Counted from the stretch's first letter, positions 23,760 to 32,760 are shown. The stretch is DNA of 55,388 bases from REEB95 sp035648735 (GCA_035648735.1 DASRKX010000110.1:1-55388); one strand, 5' to 3'. Numbers and translations: made by a program. The notes: generated from the letters alone by a model not told the origin.

Positions 23760-25693
23760 GAAGAGACGGCGCCCTCGGCGCCTGTCTTGCGTTCCTTTTT
23801 CTTCTGGGTTCCGGCGCCACCGCCTCAGCGAGCTGCGATCTCGATCATGTCGCGTCGACGCAATGGCGCGTCGCCAAGCAGGGCGGCGAATCCTGGCTGG
23901 TAACGCCCTGCGGCGACCGTTTCTTCTCCTTGGGCGTCAATGTCGTGGATGCCGGCAATTCCGGCGCCAAGCTCGACCGGCCGCATTACGAATGGCAGCG
24001 CGCGGCACCGTCGCGCGAGGCCTGGATCGCGGCGGCACGCCAGCGCCTGACGGATTGGGGCTTCAATTCCGCCGGCGCCTGGTCGCTGCCGCCGCAGGAG
24101 TTGCGACTGCCGTCGGTCATGGATCTCGAGCTCGGCCGGCTGTCGCGCTTCCACTGGTTCGACCCCTTCGACCCGGCGATGCCGAGGATCATGGAAGAAG
24201 AAGCGCGCAAGCTCACCGCGCCCTTCAGCAGCAGCCCCTACCGCATCGGCTATTTCTCGGACAACGAGGTCGGCTGGTGGAGCGGCGCGCTCTTCACCTT
24301 CTATTCCGCCAAACCCGCGGCCAATCATACCAAGCAGCGCCTGGTGAAACTGCTGCGCACGACCTACCACGATAATTGGAAGCGCTTCACCGCCGATTTC
24401 GTGCCGCCGGCGGAGGTCCATGCGTGGGATGCGCTGCTCGCCAGCGAGACGATGACCAAGCTGAGGCCGGGCGGACACGGCGCGCGGGTGATCGCGCTCT
24501 GGACCAACATCGTCGCCGATCATTATTATGCGCTGGCCGCCGCTGCCCTGCATAAGGCCGATCCGGCCGCGATCTATTTCGGCGATCGCCTGCCGATCTA
24601 CTATGATCCGGCGGCGATCCGCGCCGAGGCGCGCCATGTCGACGCCATCGCCACTAATTACAACGTCGACAGCCCCGAAGGCTGGGTCGCGCCCTATTTC
24701 TTCGACGGGCTGCGCGCGTTGACGAACGGCAAGCCGGTGCTGATCTCCGAATGGTTCTATGCCGCGCACGAGAACCGCACTGGCAATCGCAACAACGGCC
24801 ATCTGATGACCGTCGAAACGCAGGCCGAGCGGGCCAGCGGCGCCGCGGCGGCGGCCCGGAACTTCGCCTGGATTCCCGAGATCGTCGGGCTGCACTGGTT
24901 CCAGTATTACGATTATCCGGTCGGCGGCAGGCAGGACAGCGAGGATTACAATTTCGGCCTCGTCGACCTCAACGACCAGCCCTACGCCGAGCTGGTGGCG
25001 GCGCTCGGTGCCGCCAACCGACAGGCGCCGCGCGCGCACGAAGCGGCGCGCGCCATGCGGCGCCAGCGACACGGCAACATCGTGCTGCCCCAGGCGGTGA
25101 TCGATTTCGCCAAGCCGTCGCTGATCGACTGGCCGAAGCCGGCGGCGCTGCTGCCGCCGCTGCGCGCCGCCAAGGGCGATGTGGCCTTCGGCGAGGCCTA
25201 TATTGCGTGGAGCAAGGACGGCATCGATCTGGCCACCATCGGCCAGGATTATTACGACCTCGACGTGCTCGCCTATGACGGCGACTTTCCGCTGAGCGAG
25301 GCCTATCGCGTCGAGCTCGACCTCGATGCCGGCGCCGGCGCCAGGCGCTTCACGCTCTATTTCATTCCGCCGCGCGGCAAGACGCGCGACTATCCGCCGA
25401 TGCAGCCGATGCTCTGCGAAGGATCGCCGGCGACGCATCGGGGCGGCGCCTGCCCCAAGGTGCCGGGCAGCGAAGTGCTCTATTTCGGCGCCGATCAGCC
25501 GCGCATCGTCGCCGAAGCGTTCATCCCCTGGTCGGCGCTCGGCGTCGCCGGTCCGCCCGCATCCCGGCGGCTGAAGCTCGAGGTTTCGGCGCGGAGCTGG
25601 TTCCGCGCGCGCTGGATGTCGCTCTCGGGCACGCCGCCGGAACAGGATTCGGCCAATCCCAAAAGCTGGGCGACGGCGCGCCTCGCCGAATAA
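23756..25693 (+). CDS. Secreted glycoside-hydrolase-like protein (agarase-like TIM barrel plus C-terminal CBM9-like domain)
   Basis: 645 residues with a signal peptide (cleavage near SASC, about residue 26). Residues about 35-450 resemble clan GH-A beta/alpha barrels of the beta-agarase-like kind: GGESWLVTPCGDRFFSLGVN, a YFSDNEVGWW segment where Asn170-Glu171 would be the acid/base pair, and PVLISEWFYAA where Glu332 would be the nucleophile. Residues about 490-645 form a beta-rich module (FGEAYIAWSKDGIDLATIGQDYYDLDVLAYDGDF begins it, in part) like CBM9-type domains. The substrate is unknown. It is coupled to tldD by ATGA and no other polysaccharide genes are nearby. It meets the convergent gshA stop with no gap. 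Role inferred from motifs only. Confidence 0.75.
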   Translation: MRRDGALGACLAFLFLLGSGATASASCDLDHVASTQWRVAKQGGESWLVTPCGDRFFSLGVNVVDAGNSGAKLDRPHYEWQRAAPSREAWIAAARQRLTDWGFNSAGAWSLPPQELRLPSVMDLELGRLSRFHWFDPFDPAMPRIMEEEARKLTAPFSSSPYRIGYFSDNEVGWWSGALFTFYSAKPAANHTKQRLVKLLRTTYHDNWKRFTADFVPPAEVHAWDALLASETMTKLRPGGHGARVIALWTNIVADHYYALAAAALHKADPAAIYFGDRLPIYYDPAAIRAEARHVDAIATNYNVDSPEGWVAPYFFDGLRALTNGKPVLISEWFYAAHENRTGNRNNGHLMTVETQAERASGAAAAARNFAWIPEIVGLHWFQYYDYPVGGRQDSEDYNFGLVDLNDQPYAELVAALGAANRQAPRAHEAARAMRRQRHGNIVLPQAVIDFAKPSLIDWPKPAALLPPLRAAKGDVAFGEAYIAWSKDGIDLATIGQDYYDLDVLAYDGDFPLSEAYRVELDLDAGAGARRFTLYFIPPRGKTRDYPPMQPMLCEGSPATHRGGACPKVPGSEVLYFGADQPRIVAEAFIPWSALGVAGPPASRRLKLEVSARSWFRARWMSLSGTPPEQDSANPKSWATARLAE

Positions 25694-27058
25694 CTAATAC
25701 GCCTGCTCGTCGTAGAGCGGCTCGATCTTGCCGCCCCACCGCGTCTCGTATTCCTCGAGCAGGGTCTCGGCCGGCGTGCGGCCGCTCTCGGTGATCTCGA
25801 ACAGCGTGTCGAGATAGATGCGCTCGTCGTCCTTCGTGGTGTCGAGCGCGGCGCGTCGGCGCAAGCCCTCGCGCGCCAGCATCATCACGTCGAGCGCCCA
25901 ATCCTTGAGCGGCCGGCCGCGAAAGACGGTTTTGAGCCCCTGCCGCGGCACGGCCAGGCGCAGCGCCGCGTGCTCCGCATGCGTCCAATCGGCGACCAGC
26001 GCCGCCGCCTGGTCGAGCACCCCCTGATCGTAGAGCAGCCCGGTCCACAGCGCCGGCAGGGCGCAGAGCCGCCGCCACGGGCCGCCGTCGGCGCCGCGCA
26101 TTTCCAGAAACTTCTTCAGGCGCACCTCGGGGAAAACCGTCGTCAGATGGTCCGACCAGTCGCTCATGGTCGGGAGCGCTCCCGGCAATCCCGGCAGCTT
26201 GCCCTTGAGGAAATCGCGGAACGATTGGCCGGCGACGTCGGTGTACCGGTCGTCGCGATAGACGAAGTACATCGGCACGTCGAGCATGTAATCGACATAG
26301 CGCTCGAAGCCCATGCCCGGCTCGAAGACGAAGGGCAGGATGCCGCAGCGGTCGGGATCGGTGTCGGTCCAGACATGGCTGCGATAGCTGACGAAGCCGT
26401 TGGGCTTGCCCTCGGTGAAGGGCGAGGCGGCGAACAGCGCCACGGCGATCGGCTGCAGCGCCAGACTGACGCGGAACTTCTTCACCATGTCGGGCTCGTC
26501 GGCGAAATCGAGATTCACCTGCACTGTGCAGGTGCGCAGCATCATGTCGAGGCCGAGGCTGCCGACCTTGGGCATGTAGCGACTCATGATCGCGTAGCGC
26601 CGCTTCGGCATCCGCGGCACGTCCGCGCGACGCCATTGGGGATCGAAGCCCAATCCCAGCAGGCCGAGACCGAGCTCGGAGGAGACCTCGCGCACCTGGC
26701 GCAGATGCGTATGCACCTCGCCGCAAGTCTGGTGGATGGTGGCAACGGGCGCGCCCGACAGCTCGAACTGGCCGCCCGGCTCGAGCGAGATGCCGGCGGC
26801 GCCGTCGACCAGCCCGATCAGCTTGTCGGCATCGTAAACGCCCTGCCAGCCGAAGCGCTGTAGGCCGGTCAGCAGGGCGTGGATGCCGGCATCGCCCTCG
26901 TAGGGCGGACGCCGCAGATCGTCGCGGCGGAAGACGAATTTTTCGTGCTCGGTGCCGATGCGCCATTGGGAGCGCGGCTTGGAACCCGAGGCGAGATATT
27001 CGACGAGCTGCCGCTTGTCGGTAATAGGCACGCCGCCGGAATGCGAAGGAGCCGACAT
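25694..27058 (-). CDS. gshA: Glutamate-cysteine ligase (GCS2, plant/proteobacterial type)
   Basis: First step of glutathione synthesis: joins glutamate and cysteine with ATP. 454 residues of the GCS2 group found in alphaproteobacteria and plants. Visible landmarks: RIGTEHEKFVFRRDD (glutamate/metal region), GASISLEPGGQFELSGAP-type sequence (here GAAGISLEPGGQFELSG), the paired MLRTCTVQVNLDF and the FAASPFTEGKPNGFVSYRSHVW active-site block. ATG 27058 (MSAPSHSGG) follows AAGGAG-like GCTCCTTC complement upstream; the further open frame overlaps rsmE. Lies 52 bases after rsmE on the same strand. Its stop abuts that of the convergent glycoside hydrolase gene. Confidence 0.94.
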   Translation of the reverse strand: MSAPSHSGGVPITDKRQLVEYLASGSKPRSQWRIGTEHEKFVFRRDDLRRPPYEGDAGIHALLTGLQRFGWQGVYDADKLIGLVDGAAGISLEPGGQFELSGAPVATIHQTCGEVHTHLRQVREVSSELGLGLLGLGFDPQWRRADVPRMPKRRYAIMSRYMPKVGSLGLDMMLRTCTVQVNLDFADEPDMVKKFRVSLALQPIAVALFAASPFTEGKPNGFVSYRSHVWTDTDPDRCGILPFVFEPGMGFERYVDYMLDVPMYFVYRDDRYTDVAGQSFRDFLKGKLPGLPGALPTMSDWSDHLTTVFPEVRLKKFLEMRGADGGPWRRLCALPALWTGLLYDQGVLDQAAALVADWTHAEHAALRLAVPRQGLKTVFRGRPLKDWALDVMMLAREGLRRRAALDTTKDDERIYLDTLFEITESGRTPAETLLEEYETRWGGKIEPLYDEQAY

Positions 27059-27110
27059 GGAAGACCCGAATGGTTGCGAGGGCCGGCCCGAAAAACCGGC
27101 CGGGGAAGGC

Positions 27111-27845
27111 TCAGCGGCGACGGGCGGAGGACCAATCCCCGATAAGCGCCTGGACCACGGCCAACGCGGCGAGGGCCGCCGTATCGGCGCGCAACACGCG
27201 CGGGCCCAAGCCGACGGCGCAAACAAACGGCAGCTTGCGCAAGGCGTCAAGCTCGGAATCGGCAAAGCCGCCTTCCGGGCCGATCAGAACGGCGCAGGGC
27301 TGCCCCGCAATCGCCTTGAGCGCCGGGGCAATGGGCGGGGCATTGCCGCTCTCGTCGCACAGCACCAGCTGGCGCTCGCGCGGCCAGGTCTCCAGCAATG
27401 CGCCCAGCGATTTCGGCTCTTCGAGACGCGGCACCGACAGCCGCTGGCTCTGCTCGGCCGCCTCGATCATGTTGGCGCGCAGGCGGTCGAGATTGACCCG
27501 CGCGACATTGGTGCGCGCGGTGGTGACCGGCTGGATGGCGGAAACGCCGAGCTCGGTCGCCTTTTCGACCAGGTAGTCGATGCGCGCGCGCTTCACCGGC
27601 GCGAAGGCCAGCCAGAGATCGCCCTCGTCGCCCTGCCGGCGCTGCCGCGCGCCGAGCTTCAGCGTGCAGGTGCGGCGATCCATCGCGTCGATCCGCGCCA
27701 AGAACTCGCCGTCGCTGCCGTTGAACAACGCGACCTCGGCACCCTCGGCCAGCCGCAGCACGGTCTTGAGATAATGCGCGTGGCTCACGGAGAGCGGCAG
27801 CGCGGCACCCTCCTCGAGCGGCGCGTCGACATAGAGCCGTGTCAT
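27111..27845 (-). CDS. rsmE: 16S rRNA (uracil-1498-N3)-methyltransferase
   Basis: Methylates N3 of U1498 in 16S rRNA using SAM; SPOUT superfamily with a C-terminal trefoil knot. 244 residues from ATG 27845 (MTRLYVDAP), or 249 from ATG 27860. Knot motifs: IGPEGGFADSELDAL and GLGPRVLRADTAALAAL, and the middle LVEKATELGVSAIQPV. The choice of 27845 rests on the family N-terminus; neither ATG has a clear Shine-Dalgarno. Divergent from ubiA, upstream of gshA. Confidence 0.94.
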   Translation of the reverse strand: MTRLYVDAPLEEGAALPLSVSHAHYLKTVLRLAEGAEVALFNGSDGEFLARIDAMDRRTCTLKLGARQRRQGDEGDLWLAFAPVKRARIDYLVEKATELGVSAIQPVTTARTNVARVNLDRLRANMIEAAEQSQRLSVPRLEEPKSLGALLETWPRERQLVLCDESGNAPPIAPALKAIAGQPCAVLIGPEGGFADSELDALRKLPFVCAVGLGPRVLRADTAALAALAVVQALIGDWSSARRR

Positions 27846-27913
27846 CGAACGGTAAGCCATGAAACGATACTGCCATACTTCCGCGTAGGCCGTGTGACAG
27901 GCAAGATGCCGGA

Positions 27914-28807
27914 ATGACCGACATTCGCAGCGGCGATTGGGTCGACCGCTACGCCCCTTCGGGCTGGCGCCCCTATATCCGATTGGCGCGGCTCGACCGG
28001 CCGATCGGCACCTGGCTGCTGCTGTTTCCGGGTTGGTGGGCGGTGGCGCTGGCCGCGCGCGGCTGGCCCGATTGGCGGCTGATGGCGCTCTTCGCCATCG
28101 GCGCCGTCGCCATGCGCGGCGCGGGCTGCACGCTCAACGACATCGCCGACAAGGATTTCGATTCGCGCGTCGCGCGCACGCGCACGCGGCCGATCGCCAG
28201 CGGCCGGATATCGCTGCCGGCGGCATGGATCTTCATGGCGGCCGAGCTCGCGATCGGCGCGGCGGTGTTGCTGAGCTTCAACCGTCTCGCCATCCTCCTC
28301 GGATTTTTTGTCCTTTTGCTGGTCGCAACCTACCCCTTCATGAAGCGCATCACCTATTGGCCGCAGTTTTTTCTCGGGTTGAATTTCAATTGGGGCGCGC
28401 TGCTCGGCTGGGCGGCGGTGCGTGGCACGCTCGATTGGCCGGCGGTGCTGCTCTATCTCGGCGGCATCGCCTGGACGCTCGGCTACGACACGATCTACGC
28501 GCATCAGGACAAGGAAGACGACGCGCTCATTGGAGTGAAGTCGTCAGCCCTTGCCCTCGGCCGCAACACGCAGCGCTGGCTCTACATCTTCTACGCCGGC
28601 GCCCTCGCCTGCTGGGCGGCGGCCGGCGCGCTCGCCGCCGATGCGTGGCCGTTCTGGCTCGGCCTGGCGCTGGCTGCGGCACATCTTTCCTGGCAGGCGG
28701 CGAAGGTGGACACCGACAGCGCCGAGGATTGCCTCGCCAAGTTCCGCGCCAATCGCTGGGTCGGCTGGCTGATGCTGCTCGGCATCGTCGGCGCGCATGC
28801 CGTCTGA
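27914..28807 (+). CDS. ubiA: 4-hydroxybenzoate polyprenyltransferase
   Basis: Attaches the polyprenyl tail to 4-hydroxybenzoate in ubiquinone synthesis at the inner membrane. 297 residues with about eight helices. Both Asp-rich motifs are seen: NDIADKDFDSRVARTRTRP (about residues 75-93) and YAHQDKEDDALIGVKSSAL (about 195). The N-terminus YIRLARLDRPIGTWLLLFPG is characteristic. Divergent from rsmE with 68 bases between the chosen starts, and it overlaps the following methyltransferase gene by 11 bases. Confidence 0.95.
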   Translation: MTDIRSGDWVDRYAPSGWRPYIRLARLDRPIGTWLLLFPGWWAVALAARGWPDWRLMALFAIGAVAMRGAGCTLNDIADKDFDSRVARTRTRPIASGRISLPAAWIFMAAELAIGAAVLLSFNRLAILLGFFVLLLVATYPFMKRITYWPQFFLGLNFNWGALLGWAAVRGTLDWPAVLLYLGGIAWTLGYDTIYAHQDKEDDALIGVKSSALALGRNTQRWLYIFYAGALACWAAAGALAADAWPFWLGLALAAAHLSWQAAKVDTDSAEDCLAKFRANRWVGWLMLLGIVGAHAV

Positions 28808-29450
28808 CGCGCGAGACTTCGTTCTCGCCAATACCGTTCTGGCCGCTTCGCCCTTGGTGCCGGAGATCAAGCTGCATCTCGCCGCCGAAGTCACGCCGCT
28901 GTGGCAGGCGACCGAAGCCGCCCTCGAGCGCCATCAACTCCCGCCGCCCTATTGGGCCTTCGCCTGGGCCGGCGGCCAGGCGCTGGCGCGACACCTGCTC
29001 GATCATCCCGAGCTCGTCGCCGGGCGACGCGTGCTCGATTTCGGCGCCGGTTGCGGCATCGTTGCCATCGCCGCCGCCAAGGCCGGCGCCCGGGTCGCCG
29101 CCGCCGAGATCGATTCTTTCGCCGTCGCCGCGCTGTCGCTCAACGCGGCCGCCAATGGCGTCGATCTCGCCATCGAGACCGGCGATGTGCTGGCGCAGGA
29201 CGGCGGCGGTTGGGACGTCATCCTCGCCGGCGACATGTGCTACGAGCGGCCCTTGGCGGAACGATTGCTCGTCTGGCTCGAAGTCCGGGCGCGCGGCGGT
29301 GCGCTGGTGCTGCTCGGCGATCCCGGCCGCGCCTATTTGCCGAAAAGCGGCATCGCGGCGCTCGCCCGCTACGTCGTGCCGACGCCGCTCGATCTCGAGG
29401 ACCGTGTCGCGCGCGAGACCACGGTGTGGCGCCTTACGGCGACGCGGTAA
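28797..29450 (+). CDS. Class I SAM-dependent methyltransferase (ETFB-KMT/PrmA-like)
   Basis: 217 residues with a seven-strand methyltransferase fold: motif I VLDFGAGCGIVAIAAAKAG (about 81-99), acidic Glu in AAEIDSFAV, and DVILAGDMCYERPL at motif IV. The N-terminal EVTPLWQATEAALERHQLPPPYWAFAWAGGQAL resembles protein-lysine methyltransferases of the ETFB-KMT group, which modify electron transfer flavoprotein beta, more than small-molecule enzymes. Overlaps ubiA by 11 bases, so it is translationally coupled to it. The target is not shown by the sequence; ETF beta is a reasonable candidate from family resemblance. Confidence 0.82.
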   Translation: MPSDARDFVLANTVLAASPLVPEIKLHLAAEVTPLWQATEAALERHQLPPPYWAFAWAGGQALARHLLDHPELVAGRRVLDFGAGCGIVAIAAAKAGARVAAAEIDSFAVAALSLNAAANGVDLAIETGDVLAQDGGGWDVILAGDMCYERPLAERLLVWLEVRARGGALVLLGDPGRAYLPKSGIAALARYVVPTPLDLEDRVARETTVWRLTATR

Positions 29451-29489
29451 GGCTGGAATGCCACCCGTGCCAACCCATATGATGGGGTG

Positions 29490-30833
29490 ATGCCCCCCAC
29501 ATCCGATCCTCTCGCGCTGCTCGGCGATCTCGTCGAACGCGCCCGCCGCGCCGGCGCCGACGAAGCCGACGCCATCCTGTTCGACGGCGCTTCGCTGCAG
29601 CACGCGCAGCGCCTCGGCAAGCTCGAGAAGCTCGAACGCGCCGAGGGCTTCGACCTGGGATTGCGCGTCATCATCGGCAAGCGCCAGGCCATCGTCTCCT
29701 CCAACGACCGCGACGCCGACCACAGCCGCGACCTGATCGGCCGCGCCATCGAGATGGCGAAGACCGTGCCCGAGGATCCGTTCTGCGGTCTCGCCGACCC
29801 GACCGATCTGGCGCGAAAATTCCCGGCGCTGGACCTCGAAGACCCGGTCGAGCCGTCGCCCGCGATTCTGGCGGAGCGCGCCGGCGCCGCGGAGGACGCG
29901 GCGAACGCGATCAAGGGCGTGACCAATTCAGAGGGCGCGCAGGCATCGTGGTCGCGCTCGGTGATGGCGCTGGTCGCGAGCAACGGTTTCGCTGGCCGCT
30001 ATGGCGGCACCAATCACAGCATCGTCGTCTCGGTTCTCGCCGGCGAAGGCACGGCGATGGAGCGCGACGACGATTGGACCTCGGCGGCCCACGCTGCCGA
30101 TCTCAAATCGGCGGCCGAAATAGGCCGCAGCGCCGGCGAGCGCGCCGTTCGCCGCCTTAAGGCGCGCAAGATGCCGACCGCGAAGGTGCCGGTGATCTAC
30201 GACCCGCGCGTCGCCGGCTCGCTGTTGCGCCACTTCGCCGGCGCCATCAACGGCGTCGGGATCGCGCGCGGCACCAGCTTCCTCAAGGACAAGCTCGGCC
30301 AGCCCGTCTTCCCGGCCAATATCGACATCATCGACGATCCGCATTTGCCGCGCGGTCATCGTTCGACGCCGTTCGACGGCGAGGGCGTCGCCAACCGGAA
30401 AAGAATCCTGGTCGAGAAGGGCGTGCTCCAGACCTGGCTCATGGACAGCGCGGCGGCGCGGCAATTGAACCTTGCCACCACGGGCAACGCGCATCGCGGC
30501 AGTTCGGGGCCGCCGGGACCGGGGCCGTTCAATCTCTATATCGCGCCGGGTGCTCCCAGCCGGCGCGCGCTGATGAGCGACATCGCCAGCGGCTTCTACG
30601 TCACGGAGCTGATGGGCATGGGCGTCAACGGCGTCACCGGCGATTACAGCCGCGGCGCCGCCGGCTTCTGGATCGAGAACGGCGAATTGGCCTTTCCGGT
30701 GAGCGAGGTTACCGTCGCCGGCAACCTCAAGGACATGTTCCGCAATCTGGCGGCGGCCGATGACCTCGAATTCCGAACCGGCATCGATGCCCCGACCCTG
30801 CGTCTCGAAGGCATGATGGTGGCCGGTTCCTGA
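29490..30833 (+). CDS. pmbA: TldE/PmbA metalloprotease subunit
   Basis: Second, non-catalytic-type subunit of the TldD/TldE protease. About 447 residues. It lacks an HEXXXH motif, as expected for TldE, and has the family segments VPVIYDPRVAGSLLRHFAGAI, PFDGEGVANRKRILVEKGVLQ and GFYVTELMGMGVNGVTGDYSRGA. GTG 29487 and ATG 29490 are adjacent; I chose ATG. The tldD partner lies 6 kb upstream on the same strand. A hairpin overlaps its stop. Confidence 0.94.
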   Translation: MPPTSDPLALLGDLVERARRAGADEADAILFDGASLQHAQRLGKLEKLERAEGFDLGLRVIIGKRQAIVSSNDRDADHSRDLIGRAIEMAKTVPEDPFCGLADPTDLARKFPALDLEDPVEPSPAILAERAGAAEDAANAIKGVTNSEGAQASWSRSVMALVASNGFAGRYGGTNHSIVVSVLAGEGTAMERDDDWTSAAHAADLKSAAEIGRSAGERAVRRLKARKMPTAKVPVIYDPRVAGSLLRHFAGAINGVGIARGTSFLKDKLGQPVFPANIDIIDDPHLPRGHRSTPFDGEGVANRKRILVEKGVLQTWLMDSAAARQLNLATTGNAHRGSSGPPGPGPFNLYIAPGAPSRRALMSDIASGFYVTELMGMGVNGVTGDYSRGAAGFWIENGELAFPVSEVTVAGNLKDMFRNLAAADDLEFRTGIDAPTLRLEGMMVAGS

Positions 30834-30853
30834 GCCCGGCCTTGTAAGGGCTC
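30832..30853 (+). terminator. Hairpin overlapping tldE stop, possible weak terminator
   Basis: GAGCCC (30832-30837) pairs with GGGCTC (30848-30853) across a ten-base loop, beginning inside the tldE stop codon. The bases after it (ggcagtccttt) have only a short T-rich patch at 30863-30865, so termination would be inefficient. It precedes the lipid A operon promoter region. Confidence 0.35.
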
Positions 30854-30890
30854 GGGCAGTCCTTTAACACTCTGGCGGGTTGGGGCGTCG

Positions 30891-30899
30891 TGGTATGAT
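30891..30899 (+). promoter_or_regulatory. Extended -10 promoter element upstream of msbA
   Basis: TGG followed by TATGAT (30894-30899) matches the extended -10 form TGnTAtaaT at five of six hexamer positions. It lies 44 bases before the TTG start of msbA. A -35 box at 17-bp spacing is not convincing, which is common for extended -10 promoters. It would drive the msbA-waaA-lpxK-lpxL operon. Confidence 0.4.
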
Positions 30900-30942
30900 T
30901 GCCCTCTAAGTCCCGGGTATATCAGAAGGTTTCTCGCGCATC

Positions 30943-32757
30943 TTGAGCATAGAGGCTTCCTCGCGCGCATCCTCAACCCCACCGCTGCAGCATTCGCTGC
31001 CGCTGCTGCGCCGGCTGGTGCGCGAGTTCCTGCGCCCGCATATCGGCCGGCTGATCGCCGCGCTCGCCTGCATGGGCGTCGTCGCGGCGGCGACGGCGAC
31101 GAACGCCTGGCTGATGCAACCGATGCTCGACCGCGTCTTCGTCGGCCATGACGAGACGCTGCTTTACATCATTCCGCTGGCGGTGATGGCGCTTGCCTTC
31201 CTCAAGGGCTTTGCCAATTACGGCCAGACCGTGCTGATGACGAATCTCGGCGCGCGCGTGGTCGCCGACATCCAGACCGCGCTTTTCGCGCGGCTGATGC
31301 GCGCCGATCTCGCCTTTTTCCACGTCAACCCGACCGGCACGCTGCTGTCGCGATTCACGGTCGACGCCGGCATGCTGCGCGCCGCCGCGACCAACCTGCT
31401 CGCCAGCATCGGGCGCGAGGCCGTGACCGCCGCGTTCCTGGTCGGCCTCATGTTCTACCAGGATTGGCGCCTCGCCCTGCTCGCGGCGGTGGTCTTCCCG
31501 GTCGCCTTCCGGCCGCTCATCAAGATCGGCAAACGCATGCGCCGCGTCTCGGCGAACACGCAGTTCGAAATCGGCGTGTTCATGACGCTGCTCAACCAGA
31601 CCTTCCAAGGCGTACGTCACGTCAAGGCCTACGGTATGGAAGCCTATGAAGTATCGCGGGCACGCGGCCTCGCCAATAGCCTCTACAAACTCAGCAAGCG
31701 CGCGGCGCGCCTCCGCTCCGTCGCCTCGCCGATGATGGAGACGCTGGGCGGCGTCGCCATCGCGCTGGTGATCTTCTATGGCGGCCACCAGGTGCTGAGC
31801 GGCGCGCGCACGCCGGGCGCTTTCTTTTCCTTCGTCACGGCCCTGCTTCTGGCGTACCAGCCGCTCAAGAACCTCGCCGGGCTCAATGCCAGCCTGCAGG
31901 AAGGCCTGGCGGCAGCGCAGCGCATCTTCCATGTGCTCGACATCGAGCCCGATATCCAGGACAAGCCCGGGGCACGGCCGCTCGCGGTCGCCGGTGGCGA
32001 GATCCGCTTCGACGCCGTCCAGTTCAGCTACGCCAGCGGCGCCGAAGCGCTCAAAGGCGTCAGCCTCGCCGTGCCGGCCGGCAAGCGCGTCGCGCTGGTC
32101 GGATCGTCGGGCGCCGGCAAGTCGACCATCCTCAACCTCGTGCCGCGCTTCTACGACGTGACCGCCGGCAGCATTCGCATCGACGGGCAGGATTTGCGCG
32201 ACGTAACGACCGCCTCGCTGCGCGGCGCCATCGCCCTGGTGACGCAGGAAGTCACGTTGTTCGACGATTCAGTGAAAGCAAACATCGCCTATGGGCGTTT
32301 CGACGCCAGCGACGCGGAGATTGTCGCCGCCGCCAAGGCGGCGGCGGCCGACGAATTCATCCGCGCCCTGCCGCAGGGCTACGCCACGCTGGTCGGCGAG
32401 CATGGCGTCCGGCTGTCCGGCGGGCAACGCCAGCGCATCGCCATCGCCCGCGCCATGCTCAAGAATGCGCCCATTCTCCTGCTCGACGAGGCAACCTCCT
32501 CGCTCGACACCGAATCCGAGCGTCAAGTGCAAGGCGCGCTCGCGACCCTGATGCAGGGTCGCACCACGGTGGTGATCGCGCATCGCCTGTCGACGGTGAT
32601 CGGCGCCGAACGCATCTACGTCATCGACAAGGGCCGCGTCGCCGAGCAGGGCAGCCACGCCGAGCTGCTACGCCTGAGCGGAATCTATGCGCGGCTCTAT
32701 GCCCTGCAATTCGCCGACCAGGCGGAATCGCTGCCGGCGCTGGCGGCCAGGGCCTGA
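30943..32757 (+). CDS. msbA: Lipid A export ABC transporter (MsbA-like)
   Basis: Half-transporter of 604 residues that should flip lipid A-core across the inner membrane. Six membrane helices lie in residues about 40-330 and the ATPase domain follows: Walker A GSSGAGKST at 387-395, signature LSGGQRQRIAIARA from 491, Walker B ILLLDEATSS, switch His in VIAHRLSTV. The start is TTG (30943) with AGAAGGT upstream at rather long spacing. Assignment as MsbA rather than a general exporter rests on the next genes: DUF374, waaA, lpxK and lpxL, the usual alphaproteobacterial lipid A cluster. Confidence 0.92.
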   Translation: MSIEASSRASSTPPLQHSLPLLRRLVREFLRPHIGRLIAALACMGVVAAATATNAWLMQPMLDRVFVGHDETLLYIIPLAVMALAFLKGFANYGQTVLMTNLGARVVADIQTALFARLMRADLAFFHVNPTGTLLSRFTVDAGMLRAAATNLLASIGREAVTAAFLVGLMFYQDWRLALLAAVVFPVAFRPLIKIGKRMRRVSANTQFEIGVFMTLLNQTFQGVRHVKAYGMEAYEVSRARGLANSLYKLSKRAARLRSVASPMMETLGGVAIALVIFYGGHQVLSGARTPGAFFSFVTALLLAYQPLKNLAGLNASLQEGLAAAQRIFHVLDIEPDIQDKPGARPLAVAGGEIRFDAVQFSYASGAEALKGVSLAVPAGKRVALVGSSGAGKSTILNLVPRFYDVTAGSIRIDGQDLRDVTTASLRGAIALVTQEVTLFDDSVKANIAYGRFDASDAEIVAAAKAAAADEFIRALPQGYATLVGEHGVRLSGGQRQRIAIARAMLKNAPILLLDEATSSLDTESERQVQGALATLMQGRTTVVIAHRLSTVIGAERIYVIDKGRVAEQGSHAELLRLSGIYARLYALQFADQAESLPALAARA

Positions 32758-32760
32758 CCG

